Source: Clostridiales bacterium
Lineage (GTDB): Bacteria; Bacillota; Clostridia; Oscillospirales; Oscillospiraceae
Assembly: GCA_025757645.1 (NCBI GenBank)
Contig: CP107216.1
Location: forward strand, 1,735,501-1,799,500
Direction: 5' to 3'
DNA: 64,000 bases
The translations under genes and the position numbers were made by a program. Each line of letters starts with the position of its first letter. The stretch's first letter is position 1. The notes below the pieces were generated by a model. That model did no database searches. It was not told the DNA's origin and saw nothing but the letters and a program-made list of their open reading frames with translations. Below are positions 48,883-57,643 of this stretch, piece after piece.

Positions 48883-49487
48883 CGGCCTGACACCGATCGG
48901 GGCTCCTCCGGGAGCCCCGGTTTTTCCTGTGGGCGCAAAACGCCGTCCTCGGTTATGACGGCGGAAACCGGCACATCGTTCCATTCGGCCGGCAGCGCGT
49001 CGAGCAGGAACGCCGCGCGGATCAGCCCCACGGTGCAGCAGTCCACACGCGCCAGAAAGCGGTCATAGTACCCGCCGCCGCGGCCGAGACGCCGCCCTGC
49101 GCGGTCATACGCCAGCGCCGGGACGAGCATCAGGTCGCCGGGCTGCGGCAGCAGCGTCCGCGCGCTGCGCGGCGGTTCGGGAATGCCAAAGCGCCCGGGC
49201 ACGAGCGCACCGTCAAAGCGCGCGAACCGCATCTGCCCATCCGGCTGTGTGACCGGAAGCGCGACCGTCTTGCCGCGCCGCCGCGCCTGCGCAAGGATGG
49301 CGTGCGTGTCCACCTCGGGCACGACGCTGCAATAGGCAAAGATCCGCTCCGCCGCCTGAAACGCCGGCAGCGAGAGCACCTGCAGCGTGATGCGCACATC
49401 GCACGCGGCGTTCTCCGCCGGGTCGCTCTGCGAAAGCCGGGCGCGCAGCTGCGCACGCAGGGCATCCTTTTCCCCGGAAATGCTCAC
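48879..49487 (-). CDS. 5-formyltetrahydrofolate cyclo-ligase
   Basis: 202 residues with family motifs: SGEKDALRAQLRARLSQSDP (ATP-binding Lys/Arg), FAYCSVVPEVDTHAIL, LVPALAYDRAGRRLGRGGGYYDRFL. It converts 5-formyl-THF to 5,10-methenyl-THF. Its start overlaps the tmk stop by 4 nt. Confidence 0.93.
   Translation of the reverse strand: MSISGEKDALRAQLRARLSQSDPAENAACDVRITLQVLSLPAFQAAERIFAYCSVVPEVDTHAILAQARRRGKTVALPVTQPDGQMRFARFDGALVPGRFGIPEPPRSARTLLPQPGDLMLVPALAYDRAGRRLGRGGGYYDRFLARVDCCTVGLIRAAFLLDALPAEWNDVPVSAVITEDGVLRPQEKPGLPEEPRSVSGR
48899..48926 (+). terminator. Terminator of the Cys-rich peptide gene
   Basis: Stem GGGGCTCC / GGAGCCCC, then GGTTTTT. It lies inside the 3' coding end of the convergent cyclo-ligase gene. 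Confidence 0.8.
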
Positions 49488-50152
49488 AGCGCGCTGCGGA
49501 TGATGGAGAAGATCTCCTCGTGCTTTTCTTCCAGCGCGCGCTCAGCGCCGTCTTTCATAAACGGCACGATCGTCCAGCCATAGTGCGCGGCAGCGAGGCG
49601 GCCGATGCGCAGGCAGTTTTCCAGATAGGACACGTCCTGCTCATGAATATCGGCCTTGGTATTCTGCTTTTCCTGCCGGTGCTGCATCCGCTTGAGCGAG
49701 GTCGGCAGGTCCACGTCCAGATAGAGCACCAGATCCGGGCGCGGCAGGCCCATCTTGCCGTACTCCAGATCGTACAGCCAGTCAAAGAAGGCCGGCAGCT
49801 CCGCCTCCGGCAGCTTGGAACCCTGATGGATGGCGTTTGAGGTCGTGTAGCGGTCCGAGAGGATCAGGCCGCCATTTTCATAGATCTCGCCCCAGTCGGT
49901 GCGGTAAGACGCATAGCGGTCGACCGCGAAAAACGTGGACGCCGCATAGGCGTTGACATCCGACGGATGCGCGCCGAACGCGCCGTTGAGATACATGCGG
50001 ATGAGCGCCGACGACTCCTGGTCGTAGCGCGGAAAGACGATGTGATGATAGGCCATGCCCATCTCGTCAAAACGAGCGCACAGGCGGCGGTACTGCGCGG
50101 ATTTTCCGCTGCCGTCAATGCCCTCCAGTACAATCAGTTTACCCTTCGCCAT
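49484..50152 (-). CDS. tmk: Thymidylate kinase
   Basis: 222 residues from the ATG at 50152. P-loop VLEGIDGSGKSAQYRRL; DRYASYRTDWG and the DRY-type lid-region ILSDRYTTSNAIHQGSKL; LYLDVDLPTSLKRM. dTMP to dTDP, essential for DNA synthesis. Overlaps the WecG/TagA gene by 14 nt. Confidence 0.92.
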   Translation of the reverse strand: MAKGKLIVLEGIDGSGKSAQYRRLCARFDEMGMAYHHIVFPRYDQESSALIRMYLNGAFGAHPSDVNAYAASTFFAVDRYASYRTDWGEIYENGGLILSDRYTTSNAIHQGSKLPEAELPAFFDWLYDLEYGKMGLPRPDLVLYLDVDLPTSLKRMQHRQEKQNTKADIHEQDVSYLENCLRIGRLAAAHYGWTIVPFMKDGAERALEEKHEEIFSIIRSAL

Positions 50153-50879
50153 GGTGTTTCTTCCCCCGAAGTTTGCAGCCGATGGCCGCAAACAGGAATT
50201 TCGGCAGCTTCATCATGCGGCCGATGCGCTTCGGCTCTTTGAGGAGCCGGTAAAACCACTCGAGCCCGAGCTTCTGGAAAAACTTCGGCGCACGCTTGAC
50301 ATTGCCGGCGAACACGTCCAGACTGCCGCCGAGGCCGGCCATGAGGCCGACGCGCAGGCGCGGTGCGTTGCGCTGCATCCAGAGCTCCTGCTTCGGCGCG
50401 CCGAGGCACACGAGCAGCAGATCCGGCTGCGCAGCGTTGATCTTCTCCACCACGGGGTCGTCGTCCTGAAAATAGCCGTCGTTCGTCCCGGCGATGACGA
50501 GGCCGGGAAAACGCTCACGCATTTTCTCCGCCGCCGCATCCGCGACGCCGGGCTTGGCGCCCAGCAGGAACACGCTTTTGCCCTCCTGCCCCATCTGCGC
50601 CATCAGCGCCGAGGCAAAGTCGATGCCCGGCAGCTTCGCGCGCAGCGGCGTGCCGAGGATCTTCGCGCCGTAGATCACGCCGATGCCGTCCGGCAGCACG
50701 AGATCCGCTCCCTGTACGGCCTGCATGGCCGCGGGATCGTCACGGCAGAGCATCACGATCTCCGGATTCGGCGTGACGACATAGGCCGCGCGCCGCTCCG
50801 CCATCAGGTCACGCGCACGCGCGACCGCTTCGTCCATCGTCAGGCTGTCAAACCCGACGCCCATTACGTCAATTCGCAT
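50139..50879 (-). CDS. WecG/TagA/CpsF family glycosyltransferase
   Basis: 246 residues with the whole family pattern: RIDVMGVGFDSLTMDEAVAR, YVVTPNPEIVML, LVLPDGIGVIYGAKILGTPL, LLVCLGAPKQELWMQRN. It is likely to transfer N-acetylmannosamine-type sugars to a lipid-linked primer for wall teichoic acid-like polymers. The basic C-terminus (LRGKKHHGEG) suggests membrane association. Confidence 0.92.
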   Translation of the reverse strand: MRIDVMGVGFDSLTMDEAVARARDLMAERRAAYVVTPNPEIVMLCRDDPAAMQAVQGADLVLPDGIGVIYGAKILGTPLRAKLPGIDFASALMAQMGQEGKSVFLLGAKPGVADAAAEKMRERFPGLVIAGTNDGYFQDDDPVVEKINAAQPDLLLVCLGAPKQELWMQRNAPRLRVGLMAGLGGSLDVFAGNVKRAPKFFQKLGLEWFYRLLKEPKRIGRMMKLPKFLFAAIGCKLRGKKHHGEG

Positions 50880-50897
50880 GAAAACCTGCTTCCTCCG

Positions 50898-51611
50898 TTA
50901 TACCTGGGCAAAGACTTCGCCGATCTTCTCATGGATGATGAGATTTGCCTGATCGTCATACGGCGTGGCGCTGCGGTTGATGAGCACCAGCTTGCTGCCC
51001 CGGTAGTAATTCAAAAGTCCGGCCGCGGGGTACACGGCCAGCGACGTGCCGCCGACGATGAGCACCTCCGCCTCGCGGATATAATGGACTGCCTTGGACA
51101 CGACATCGTCGTCCAGGCACTCCTCATAAAACACAATGTCCGGCCGGATGATGCCGCCGCAGTCACAGTGCGGCACACCGGTGCCGTGGTTGACGCGCTC
51201 CGCCGGATACGGCCGGCCGCAGCGCATGCAGTAGCAGCGGTGGATGCTGCCGTGCAGCTCGAGCACATTCTTGCTCCCGGCAGCCTGATGCAGGCCGTCG
51301 ATGTTCTGCGTGATGACCGCCTGGAGCTTGCCCTCGCGCTCCAGCTCCGCCAGACGCAGGTGGGCACGATTGGGCTTGGCCCCGTCGACGACGAGCTTAT
51401 CCCGGTGAAATTTGTAGTACTCCTCCGGGTGCGCCATGAAGAAGGAATGACTCAGGATCGTCTCGGGCGGATAATCATACTTCTGGTTATACAGGCCGTC
51501 CACGCTGCGAAAATCCGGGATGCCGCTCTCGGTCGAGACGCCGGCGCCGCCGAAAAATACGATCCGGTCGCTGCCGTCGATCCACTGTTTTAGCTGCTGA
51601 ATGTTGTCCAT
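50898..51611 (-). CDS. NAD-dependent protein deacylase (sirtuin)
   Basis: 237 residues from the ATG at 51611, 8 nt after AGGAGG (the GTG at 51617 is only 2 nt away). Sir2 motifs: GGAGVSTESGIPDFRS, AVITQNIDGLHQAAGSKNVL, zinc cysteines CMRCG and CDCGG, LIVGGTSLAVYPAAGLLNYY. Class U/M bacterial type (CobB-like). Monocistronic or following the HAD gene. Confidence 0.93.
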   Translation of the reverse strand: MDNIQQLKQWIDGSDRIVFFGGAGVSTESGIPDFRSVDGLYNQKYDYPPETILSHSFFMAHPEEYYKFHRDKLVVDGAKPNRAHLRLAELEREGKLQAVITQNIDGLHQAAGSKNVLELHGSIHRCYCMRCGRPYPAERVNHGTGVPHCDCGGIIRPDIVFYEECLDDDVVSKAVHYIREAEVLIVGGTSLAVYPAAGLLNYYRGSKLVLINRSATPYDDQANLIIHEKIGEVFAQV

Positions 51612-51682
51612 GGACACTGCCTCCTGTTACACTGCCCCAAAAATGGGGGCAAATCTTATCATACAACGCTTCGCGCGCGGGG

Positions 51683-52507
51683 TCAACTTTGCGCGAGCAG
51701 AAAGCGCTCAATGGCCTCGGCCACGCCATCGTGGTCGCAGTCGGGCATGACATACCGCGCTGCGGCCTTCACGTCTGCGATCGCGTTGCCCATTGCGAGC
51801 GGCAGGTCGGCGTCGCGCAGGAGCGGGCGGTCGTTTTCCGAGTCACCGATGGCGATCGTCGCGCTGATGGGAATGTTCAGGCAGCGGCACAGCGCCTGCA
51901 GCCCGCTCCCCTTATCGGCGCCGATGGCGTTGATCTCCACACCCGCACTCTCGCACGGGACGACCCAGGCGCGCACATCCTGCACACGCGCGAGGTACTT
52001 GGCGCGCTCGGTGGAATCGACAAAGTAAAAATCCAGCTTCTCCACGGGATAGGGCGCTGCGAGAAAGCGCCGCTCCATGTCCTCGCAGGCCGTGCAGTGG
52101 GATTTGAAATTGTCCACATAGGCATCCATGCCGAAGCGCTGCGGGTCATCGAGCAGCTCCGGGCGGTAGAGCGCCTCGCCGTTGAAGAAGAGGATCGGGA
52201 AGCCGTCGAGCCCCTCGAACGCGCGGACAAGCTCTGCCGCGACATCTGCCGGGAGGTTCTGCGCCGAAATGATCCGATCCTGCACGCAGTCGGCCACGGC
52301 AGCGCCGCTGGACGTAATGGCATAGCGCATGGCCGGAAACTGCGCCATATACGGCACGATCTGCCGGTAGCAGCGGCCGGTCGTCATGACGACGTGATAC
52401 CCGCGCGCAAGCGCTGCCGTAACAGCGGCCTCCGTGCGCGGTGTGATCTCTTTTTGGGAATTGAGCAATGTGCCGTCCATATCGACGGCGATGAGCTGAT
52501 ATGCCAT
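51683..52507 (-). CDS. Cof-type HAD-superfamily phosphatase
   Basis: 274 residues from the ATG at 52507 (AAAGGAAC site). HAD motif I VDMDGTLLNSQKEITP, motif II VVMTTGRCYRQIVPY, motif IV IAIGDSENDRPLLRDADLPL, with a type IIB cap. It is likely a sugar-phosphate or nucleotide phosphatase; substrate unknown. Confidence 0.92.
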   Translation of the reverse strand: MAYQLIAVDMDGTLLNSQKEITPRTEAAVTAALARGYHVVMTTGRCYRQIVPYMAQFPAMRYAITSSGAAVADCVQDRIISAQNLPADVAAELVRAFEGLDGFPILFFNGEALYRPELLDDPQRFGMDAYVDNFKSHCTACEDMERRFLAAPYPVEKLDFYFVDSTERAKYLARVQDVRAWVVPCESAGVEINAIGADKGSGLQALCRCLNIPISATIAIGDSENDRPLLRDADLPLAMGNAIADVKAAARYVMPDCDHDGVAEAIERFLLAQS

Positions 52508-52576
52508 GGGACGTTCCTTTCTGCACAGTTTCACAGCATATATTGTACCCGTTTCAACCCGACCTGTCAACCGGAC

Positions 52577-52597
52577 GTGCGGGACTTGAACCCGCAC
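52577..52597 (-). other. tRNA T-arm-like relic
   Basis: The minus strand shows GTGCGGG-TTCAAGT-CCCGCAC, a perfect T-arm with canonical TTCAAGT loop, followed by ACGTCCGG. No matching acceptor, D or anticodon arm and no CCA lie nearby. It overlaps the -35 region of the YbaK-like gene (52647-53210). Confidence 0.4.
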
Positions 52598-52614
52598 GCC
52601 AAAGCCGCTATAAT
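52586..52614 (+). promoter_or_regulatory. Promoter of the YbaK-like gene
   Basis: TTGAAC (52586-52591), 17-bp spacer, TATAAT (52609-52614), then AAGGAG at 52633-52638 and the ATG at 52647. Confidence 0.75.
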
Positions 52615-52646
52615 GGCGGCAGACCGATTTTTAAGGAGTTACCGCT

Positions 52647-53210
52647 ATGTATGTTGACCAGAATTTATATCACGGCCGCCCAGTGAGTGGGCAGCGGCTG
52701 GACAAGGAGCTGCGCTGCTACGACCTGCTCGACCGCCTGGGGCTCGCCTACGACCGGGCCGATCACGACGCTGCCGACACGATCGAAGCCTGCGCCGCCG
52801 TGGAGCAGGTGCTCGGCGCCGGGATCTGCAAGAATCTTTTCCTCACGAACCGGCAGCAGACGGCATTTTATCTGCTGCTGATGCCGGGGCACAAGCCGTT
52901 TCGCACGAAGGATCTCTCGCACCAGATCGGCAGCGCGCGGCTGTCGTTTGCCTCCCCGGAGCATATGCTCGAGCTGCTGGACATCGCGCCCGGCTCTGTG
53001 AGCGTGCTGGGGCTGATGAACGACCATGACGGGCGCGTGCGCCTGCTCATCGACCGCGACCTGCTGCAGGATGCGTACCTCTGCTGCCACCCGTGCATCA
53101 ACACGTCAACGCTCAAGCTGCGCATGGCGGACGCCATCGACGTGCTGATCCCGGCGCTGGCGCACGCACCGACGTATGTGGACCTGCCGGTGTACGAACC
53201 GCAGACCTGA
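52647..53210 (+). CDS. YbaK/ProX-type prolyl-tRNA editing protein
   Basis: 187 residues. Matches the ProRS-associated editing domain: YDLLDRLGLAYDRADHDAAD, CKNLFLTNRQQTAFYLLLMP, then SFASPEHMLELLDIAPGSVS and HPCINTSTLKLRM. It removes mischarged amino acids (typically Ala) from tRNA-Pro. Own promoter and terminator. Confidence 0.9.
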   Translation: MYVDQNLYHGRPVSGQRLDKELRCYDLLDRLGLAYDRADHDAADTIEACAAVEQVLGAGICKNLFLTNRQQTAFYLLLMPGHKPFRTKDLSHQIGSARLSFASPEHMLELLDIAPGSVSVLGLMNDHDGRVRLLIDRDLLQDAYLCCHPCINTSTLKLRMADAIDVLIPALAHAPTYVDLPVYEPQT

Positions 53211-53220
53211 AAAAGCAAGA

Positions 53221-53255
53221 AAAAAATCCTGCATCCGAAGATGCAGGATTTTTTG
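53221..53255. terminator. Bidirectional terminator
   Basis: Stem AAAAAATCCTGCAT / ATGCAGGATTTTTT between the convergent YbaK-like gene and rpsU. Confidence 0.92.
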
Positions 53256-53261
53256 TTTGCA

Positions 53262-53447
53262 TTAGTAGTAACGCTTATTCTTGTTCTTGCGAGCAGCCTC
53301 CGACTTTTTGCGGCGACGAACGCTGGGGCTCTGGTAGTACTCCTTGCGGCGCAGATCAGACATGACGCCGGCCTTGGCACAGCTGCGCTTAAATCTCTTG
53401 AGCGCGTTGTCCAGAGACTCGTTCTCCTTGACGTAGATTTCAGACAT
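53262..53447 (-). CDS. rpsU: 30S ribosomal protein S21
   Basis: 61 residues from the ATG at 53447 with a GGGAGG site. MSEIYVKENESLDNALKRFK, then RRKEYYQSPSVRRRKKSEAA, is the S21 family. The very basic C-terminus is normal. It helps initiation of translation at the 30S platform. Confidence 0.96.
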   Translation of the reverse strand: MSEIYVKENESLDNALKRFKRSCAKAGVMSDLRRKEYYQSPSVRRRKKSEAARKNKNKRYY

Positions 53448-53551
53448 TTTATTCCCTCCCTCCAAATACGCCTTGCGGCGCTTCAAGGGCCATCATGCAT
53501 GGCTTTAGCGTTAATATTATAATTGCAATTACCGCCGATGTCAAGATGAAG

Positions 53552-55978
53552 TTATGCCTTCGGCTTCAAAATCAGGTTGACGAGCTTGTTCGGGACGTGG
53601 ATGACTTTGACGATCTGCATGCCCTCCATCTGACGCTGGACCTTGTCGAGCTGCAGCGCCGCGTCGACGACGGTCTGCTGGTCGCTGTCCTTGGCGACGG
53701 TGACGGTGCCCTTGAGCTTGCCGAGCACCTGCACGGCCATGGTAACAGTCGTGTCAACCGTCTTGGTCTCGTCATACGTCGGCCAGTCGCACTGGCAGCA
53801 CATCTTGCCGTACTTGGCGGCAAAGCCGAGCCGCTCCCAGAGCTCCTCGACGATGTGCGGCGCAAACGGGCTGAGCAGGAGCAGCAGCTGCTCCATGTCG
53901 CCCTTCGTGCAGCCGTTGGCGGCAAACTCGTTGACCATGGTCATCATGGACGCGATGGCGGTGTTCATCTTCAGTTCGTCGATATCCTCCGTGACCTTCT
54001 TGATGGTCTTGTGGATGATCGCCTCGTTCTTGTCCGAGATGGCCGGATCGTCCGTGCAGCTCTCGGCCAGATTCCAGACACGGTCGAGGAAGCGCTTCGA
54101 GCCCTTGACGGCCTCGTTGGACCAGGTGACGGCCTTCTCAAAATCGCCGATGAACATGATGTGCAGGCGCATGGTGTCCGCGCCGTACTGATCGACGATG
54201 TCGTTGGGATTGACGACGTTGCCGCGAGACTTGGACATTTTTTCGCCGCCCTCGCCGAGGATCATGCCATGGCTCGTGCGCTTCTGATACGGCTCCTTGG
54301 TCGGCACGACGCCGATATCATACAGGAACTTGTGCCAGAAACGGCTGTAGAGCAGGTGGAGCGTGGTGTGCTCCATGCCGCCGTTGTACCAGTCGACGGG
54401 ACTCCAGTAGTCCAGCGCCTCTTTGGAAGCGAGCGCTTTGTCATTGTGCGGATCCATGTAGCGCAGGAAATACCAGCTCGAGCCGGCCCACTGCGGCATG
54501 GTGTCGGTCTCGCGCTTGGCAGGGCCGCCGCACTGCGGGCAGGTGGTGTTGACCCAGTCGGTCATCTTGCTGAGCGGACTCTCGCCGTCGTCGGTTGGCT
54601 CATAGCTGTCCACCTGCGGGAGCACGAGCGGGAGCTGATCCTCCGGGATCGGCACCCAGCCGCACTTCGGGCAGTTGACGAGCGGGATCGGCTCGCCCCA
54701 GTAACGCTGGCGGCTGAAGACCCAGTCGCGCAGCTTGTAGTTGACCTTTTCCTTGCCGAAGCCCTGCTCCACGACGTACTTCTTCATGGCGGGGATGGCT
54801 TCTTTAACGGTCATGCCGTTGAGGAAGCCGGAGTTGACCATGACGGCGCTGTCGTCCTTGGCAACGAAGGCTTCCTTCGTCACGTCGCCGCCGGCGACAA
54901 CCTCGACGATCGGCAGGCCGAACTTCGTGGCAAACTCCCAGTCGCGCTGGTCGTGGCCCGGAACGCCCATGACGATGCCGGTGCCGTAGCCCATGAGGAC
55001 GTAGTCCGAGACGAACATGGGCAGCGCCTTATGCGTCACGGGGTTCATGACCTCGATGCCCTCGAGACGGACGCCGGTCTTTTCCTTGTTGAGCTCGCCG
55101 CGCTCAAAATCGGACTTGTGCGCAGCCTCTTCCTGATAGGCGGCCACGGCGTCCCAGTTGGCAATGTGCGGCTGCCACTGCTTGAGCAGCGGATGCTCCG
55201 GCGAAATGACCATGTACGTCGTGCCGAAGAGCGTATCGGCACGGGTGGTGTAGACGGTGATATCGTCGCCGACATTGGTCTTGAACGTGATCTCCGCGCC
55301 GGTGGAGCGGCCGATCCAGTTGCGCTGCTGGGTCTTGACGCGCTCGATGTAATCCACATCGTCCAGATCGTCGATCAGGCGCTGGGCATACTTCGTGATG
55401 GCGAGCATCCACTGGCTCTTCTCCTTGCGCACGACCTCGCTGCCGCAGCGCTCGCAGACACCGTTGACGACCTCTTCATTCGCCAGCACGCACTTGCAGC
55501 TCGTGCACCAGTTGACGGGCATGGTGGTCTTATAGGCCAGACCGTGCTTATACATCTGCAGGAAGATCCACTGCGTCCACTTATAGTAGCTCGGATCGGT
55601 CGTATCGACCGCACGGTCCCAGTCAAAGCTGTAGCCGAGCATTTTGAGCTGCTTGGTGAAGTTGGCAATGTTGTTTTTCGTCACGACGGCCGGGTGGATA
55701 TGGTTCTTGATGGCGTAGTTCTCGGTCGGCAGGCCGAAGGCGTCAAAGCCGATCGGGAACAGAACGTTGTAGCCCTGCATCCGGCGCTTGCGGCAGATGA
55801 TATCCATCGCCGTGAACGGGCGCGGGTGGCCGACGTGCAGGCCCTGGCCGGAGGGGTACGGGAACTCGATCAGGCCGTAAAACTTCGGCCGCGGGTCGCC
55901 GGTGACGGCCGCGAAGGGCTTTTCTTCCTCCCAGCGCGCCTGCCATTTTTTCTCGATCGCCTGGAAATCGTACTTCAT
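53552..55978 (-). CDS. leuS: Leucine--tRNA ligase
   Basis: 808 residues from the ATG at 55978. HIGH motif HVGHPRPFTAMD, a zinc/insertion domain with CTSCKCVLANEEVV and CERCG, editing domain (TTRADTLFGTTYMVISPEH), KMSKSRGNVVNP signature, and the anticodon-binding helix bundle. There is no T-box in the short 5' gap, unlike alaS. Confidence 0.97.
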   Translation of the reverse strand: MKYDFQAIEKKWQARWEEEKPFAAVTGDPRPKFYGLIEFPYPSGQGLHVGHPRPFTAMDIICRKRRMQGYNVLFPIGFDAFGLPTENYAIKNHIHPAVVTKNNIANFTKQLKMLGYSFDWDRAVDTTDPSYYKWTQWIFLQMYKHGLAYKTTMPVNWCTSCKCVLANEEVVNGVCERCGSEVVRKEKSQWMLAITKYAQRLIDDLDDVDYIERVKTQQRNWIGRSTGAEITFKTNVGDDITVYTTRADTLFGTTYMVISPEHPLLKQWQPHIANWDAVAAYQEEAAHKSDFERGELNKEKTGVRLEGIEVMNPVTHKALPMFVSDYVLMGYGTGIVMGVPGHDQRDWEFATKFGLPIVEVVAGGDVTKEAFVAKDDSAVMVNSGFLNGMTVKEAIPAMKKYVVEQGFGKEKVNYKLRDWVFSRQRYWGEPIPLVNCPKCGWVPIPEDQLPLVLPQVDSYEPTDDGESPLSKMTDWVNTTCPQCGGPAKRETDTMPQWAGSSWYFLRYMDPHNDKALASKEALDYWSPVDWYNGGMEHTTLHLLYSRFWHKFLYDIGVVPTKEPYQKRTSHGMILGEGGEKMSKSRGNVVNPNDIVDQYGADTMRLHIMFIGDFEKAVTWSNEAVKGSKRFLDRVWNLAESCTDDPAISDKNEAIIHKTIKKVTEDIDELKMNTAIASMMTMVNEFAANGCTKGDMEQLLLLLSPFAPHIVEELWERLGFAAKYGKMCCQCDWPTYDETKTVDTTVTMAVQVLGKLKGTVTVAKDSDQQTVVDAALQLDKVQRQMEGMQIVKVIHVPNKLVNLILKPKA

Positions 55979-56023
55979 AGCATTCACTTCTCTCTGAAAA
56001 ATCAAAAAATCATAAGTAGGTCA

Positions 56024-56048
56024 CGGGGCGGAACAAGCATCCGCCCCG
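56024..56048 (+). other. GC-rich hairpin between rsfS and leuS
   Basis: CGGGGCGG / CCGCCCCG stem; the T-rich flank (GGTTGGTTTTGTTTT) is on the plus side, while the minus side has only a distant T-run. It might act as a leaky terminator or RNA-stability element before leuS. Confidence 0.4.
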
Positions 56049-56067
56049 GTTGGTTTTGTTTTGGCGC

Positions 56068-56424
56068 TCAGGCGCGCATATCGGAAATGTCCACGACCTC
56101 CGCGTCGCTCCAGAGCCGCTCCAGATCGTAAAACTTGCGGGCCTCGTCCTGGAACACGTGCACGATCACACAGCCATAGTCGAGCAGGACCCAGCTGCCG
56201 CTGCGGTGTCCCTCCCGGCGCAGGACGGGTTCGCCCACGTCGTCCGCCGCCGCTTCCACGGCGTCGGTCAGGGTCTTCACGTGCGTCGAGGAGCTGGCCG
56301 TGCAGATGACAAAATAGTCTGCCAGCGTCGTCAGGTCCTGGGTTTTGAGCAGCTGAATGTTCTCGCCCTTTTTTGCGTCCAGCGCCTTGACGATGACCGC
56401 AGCAAGCTCGTTAGCAGGCATCAT
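56068..56424 (-). CDS. rsfS: Ribosomal silencing factor
   Basis: 118 residues starting at two adjacent ATGs (56424). RsfS pattern: KALDAKKGENIQLLKTQDLT, LADYFVICTASSSTHVKTLT, GSWVLLDYGCVIVHVFQDEA, RKFYDLERLWSDA. It binds uL14 to block subunit joining in starvation. Confidence 0.95.
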   Translation of the reverse strand: MMPANELAAVIVKALDAKKGENIQLLKTQDLTTLADYFVICTASSSTHVKTLTDAVEAAADDVGEPVLRREGHRSGSWVLLDYGCVIVHVFQDEARKFYDLERLWSDAEVVDISDMRA

Positions 56425-56446
56425 AATGCTACATCCTTCCTTTTTG

Positions 56447-57643
56447 TTACCATTTGTTTGGGCCCTGAACCGTGCCGGAAGTGGCCACGACCTGCCCATT
56501 GGATTCATAGAGAATGTCCACATCCGCGGACGTGATCTCCTTCGTATAGGGGTTGAGCCAGGTGTTGAGATAATCCAGCCACTCGTCCACGTGGATGAAC
56601 ACGTAGGACATACCGTTTTTGGTGCCACTGTAATTGGCGGGAATCGTCTCAAACGAGATGGCGCTCTCATCGAGCTTCAAAAACTCCTTGACATAGAACA
56701 TCACATTGCCTGCCGACAGGTTTGTGGTGACATCCTTTTCATAGATGTCAATGAGTTTGTTGAGATTTGGGATGTTGTGCAGCTTCAAAAACTGGCTCGT
56801 CATGGCCTTAAGCAACTGGTGCTGCACGTCGATGCGGCCGATATCGCCGTTGGCATACGTGTTGCGGAAGCGGAACACGCCCATGGTCTGATAGCCGTTG
56901 AGGTGCTGATAGCCCTTCTGGACATGGATGCTCAGATCCTGACCGGGGTCGTCATAGTCCATATCGACCGGGACGTCAAAATCAATGCCGCCCATGGCGT
57001 CAATGAGCTCGACGAACACCTCCACGTCAAAGAGCGCATAACTGTCGACCCGGTAGCCGAGAATCTGCTCCGCGCCGCCGATGAGCGCCTCCACGCCGTC
57101 CCTGCCGTTGTTTTCGGCCGCGGCATAGTACTGGTTCATCTTCTTGGGCTTGTAGGACACGTTCACGGCCGTATCGCGCGGGATGCTGACAAACTTCAGA
57201 GACTGATTCTCCGTGTCGAGCATACCGACAAGTACGGTGTCCGTCAGGCCGGCCGCGCGGTCCTTGCCGGCGATGAGGAACGTGTAGCACCCTTTCTTGC
57301 GGCCGTCTGTGCTGACGCTCACATCGTCCGAATCGCCGTCGCTCAGGCTCGGCGGGCTGACCCAGTGGTTCATCAGGATCGCAAACTCGCCGATGAGGAG
57401 CGCCAGCACCACGACCACGATGACCGTGATGCGCACTTTTTTCTTTTTCTTGCGCTTTGCCTGCGACTGCTGCGCCTGCACGCGGTGGTTCACCGCCGCA
57501 GATGCCTCGGAAAACGGGTCGTCCTGAAAGCCGCTGCCGTCGTCGTAGGAATCGTCATAGCCGCCGTCGTAACGGTCGTAACCCTGATCGTCATATCCGC
57601 CGTAATCGCCCGGATAGCGATCGTCACTCTGTCGTCTTTTCAT
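56447..57643 (-). CDS. LCP (LytR-CpsA-Psr) family glycopolymer transferase
   Basis: 398 residues. Cytoplasmic Asp/Tyr/Gly-rich N-terminus (YDDQGYDRYDGGYDDSYDDG), one span (VRITVIVVVVLALLIGEFAI), then the LCP domain: LIAGKDRAAGLTDTVLVGML, SIPRDTAVNVSYKPKKMNQY, GGIDFDVPVDMDYDDPGQDL, FRFRNTYANGDIGRIDVQHQ. It attaches wall polymers to peptidoglycan. Overlaps nadD-yqeK by 20 nt. Confidence 0.92.
   Translation of the reverse strand: MKRRQSDDRYPGDYGGYDDQGYDRYDGGYDDSYDDGSGFQDDPFSEASAAVNHRVQAQQSQAKRKKKKKVRITVIVVVVLALLIGEFAILMNHWVSPPSLSDGDSDDVSVSTDGRKKGCYTFLIAGKDRAAGLTDTVLVGMLDTENQSLKFVSIPRDTAVNVSYKPKKMNQYYAAAENNGRDGVEALIGGAEQILGYRVDSYALFDVEVFVELIDAMGGIDFDVPVDMDYDDPGQDLSIHVQKGYQHLNGYQTMGVFRFRNTYANGDIGRIDVQHQLLKAMTSQFLKLHNIPNLNKLIDIYEKDVTTNLSAGNVMFYVKEFLKLDESAISFETIPANYSGTKNGMSYVFIHVDEWLDYLNTWLNPYTKEITSADVDILYESNGQVVATSGTVQGPNKW

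Noticed and set aside
55979..56067. T-box or leucine leader in front of leuS
   Set aside because: The gap is under 100 bp and lacks the GGTGGTACC-type element; only a GC hairpin is present.
53495..56131. 878-codon plus-strand frame
   Set aside because: Antisense to leuS, which has HIGH and KMSKS motifs on the minus strand.
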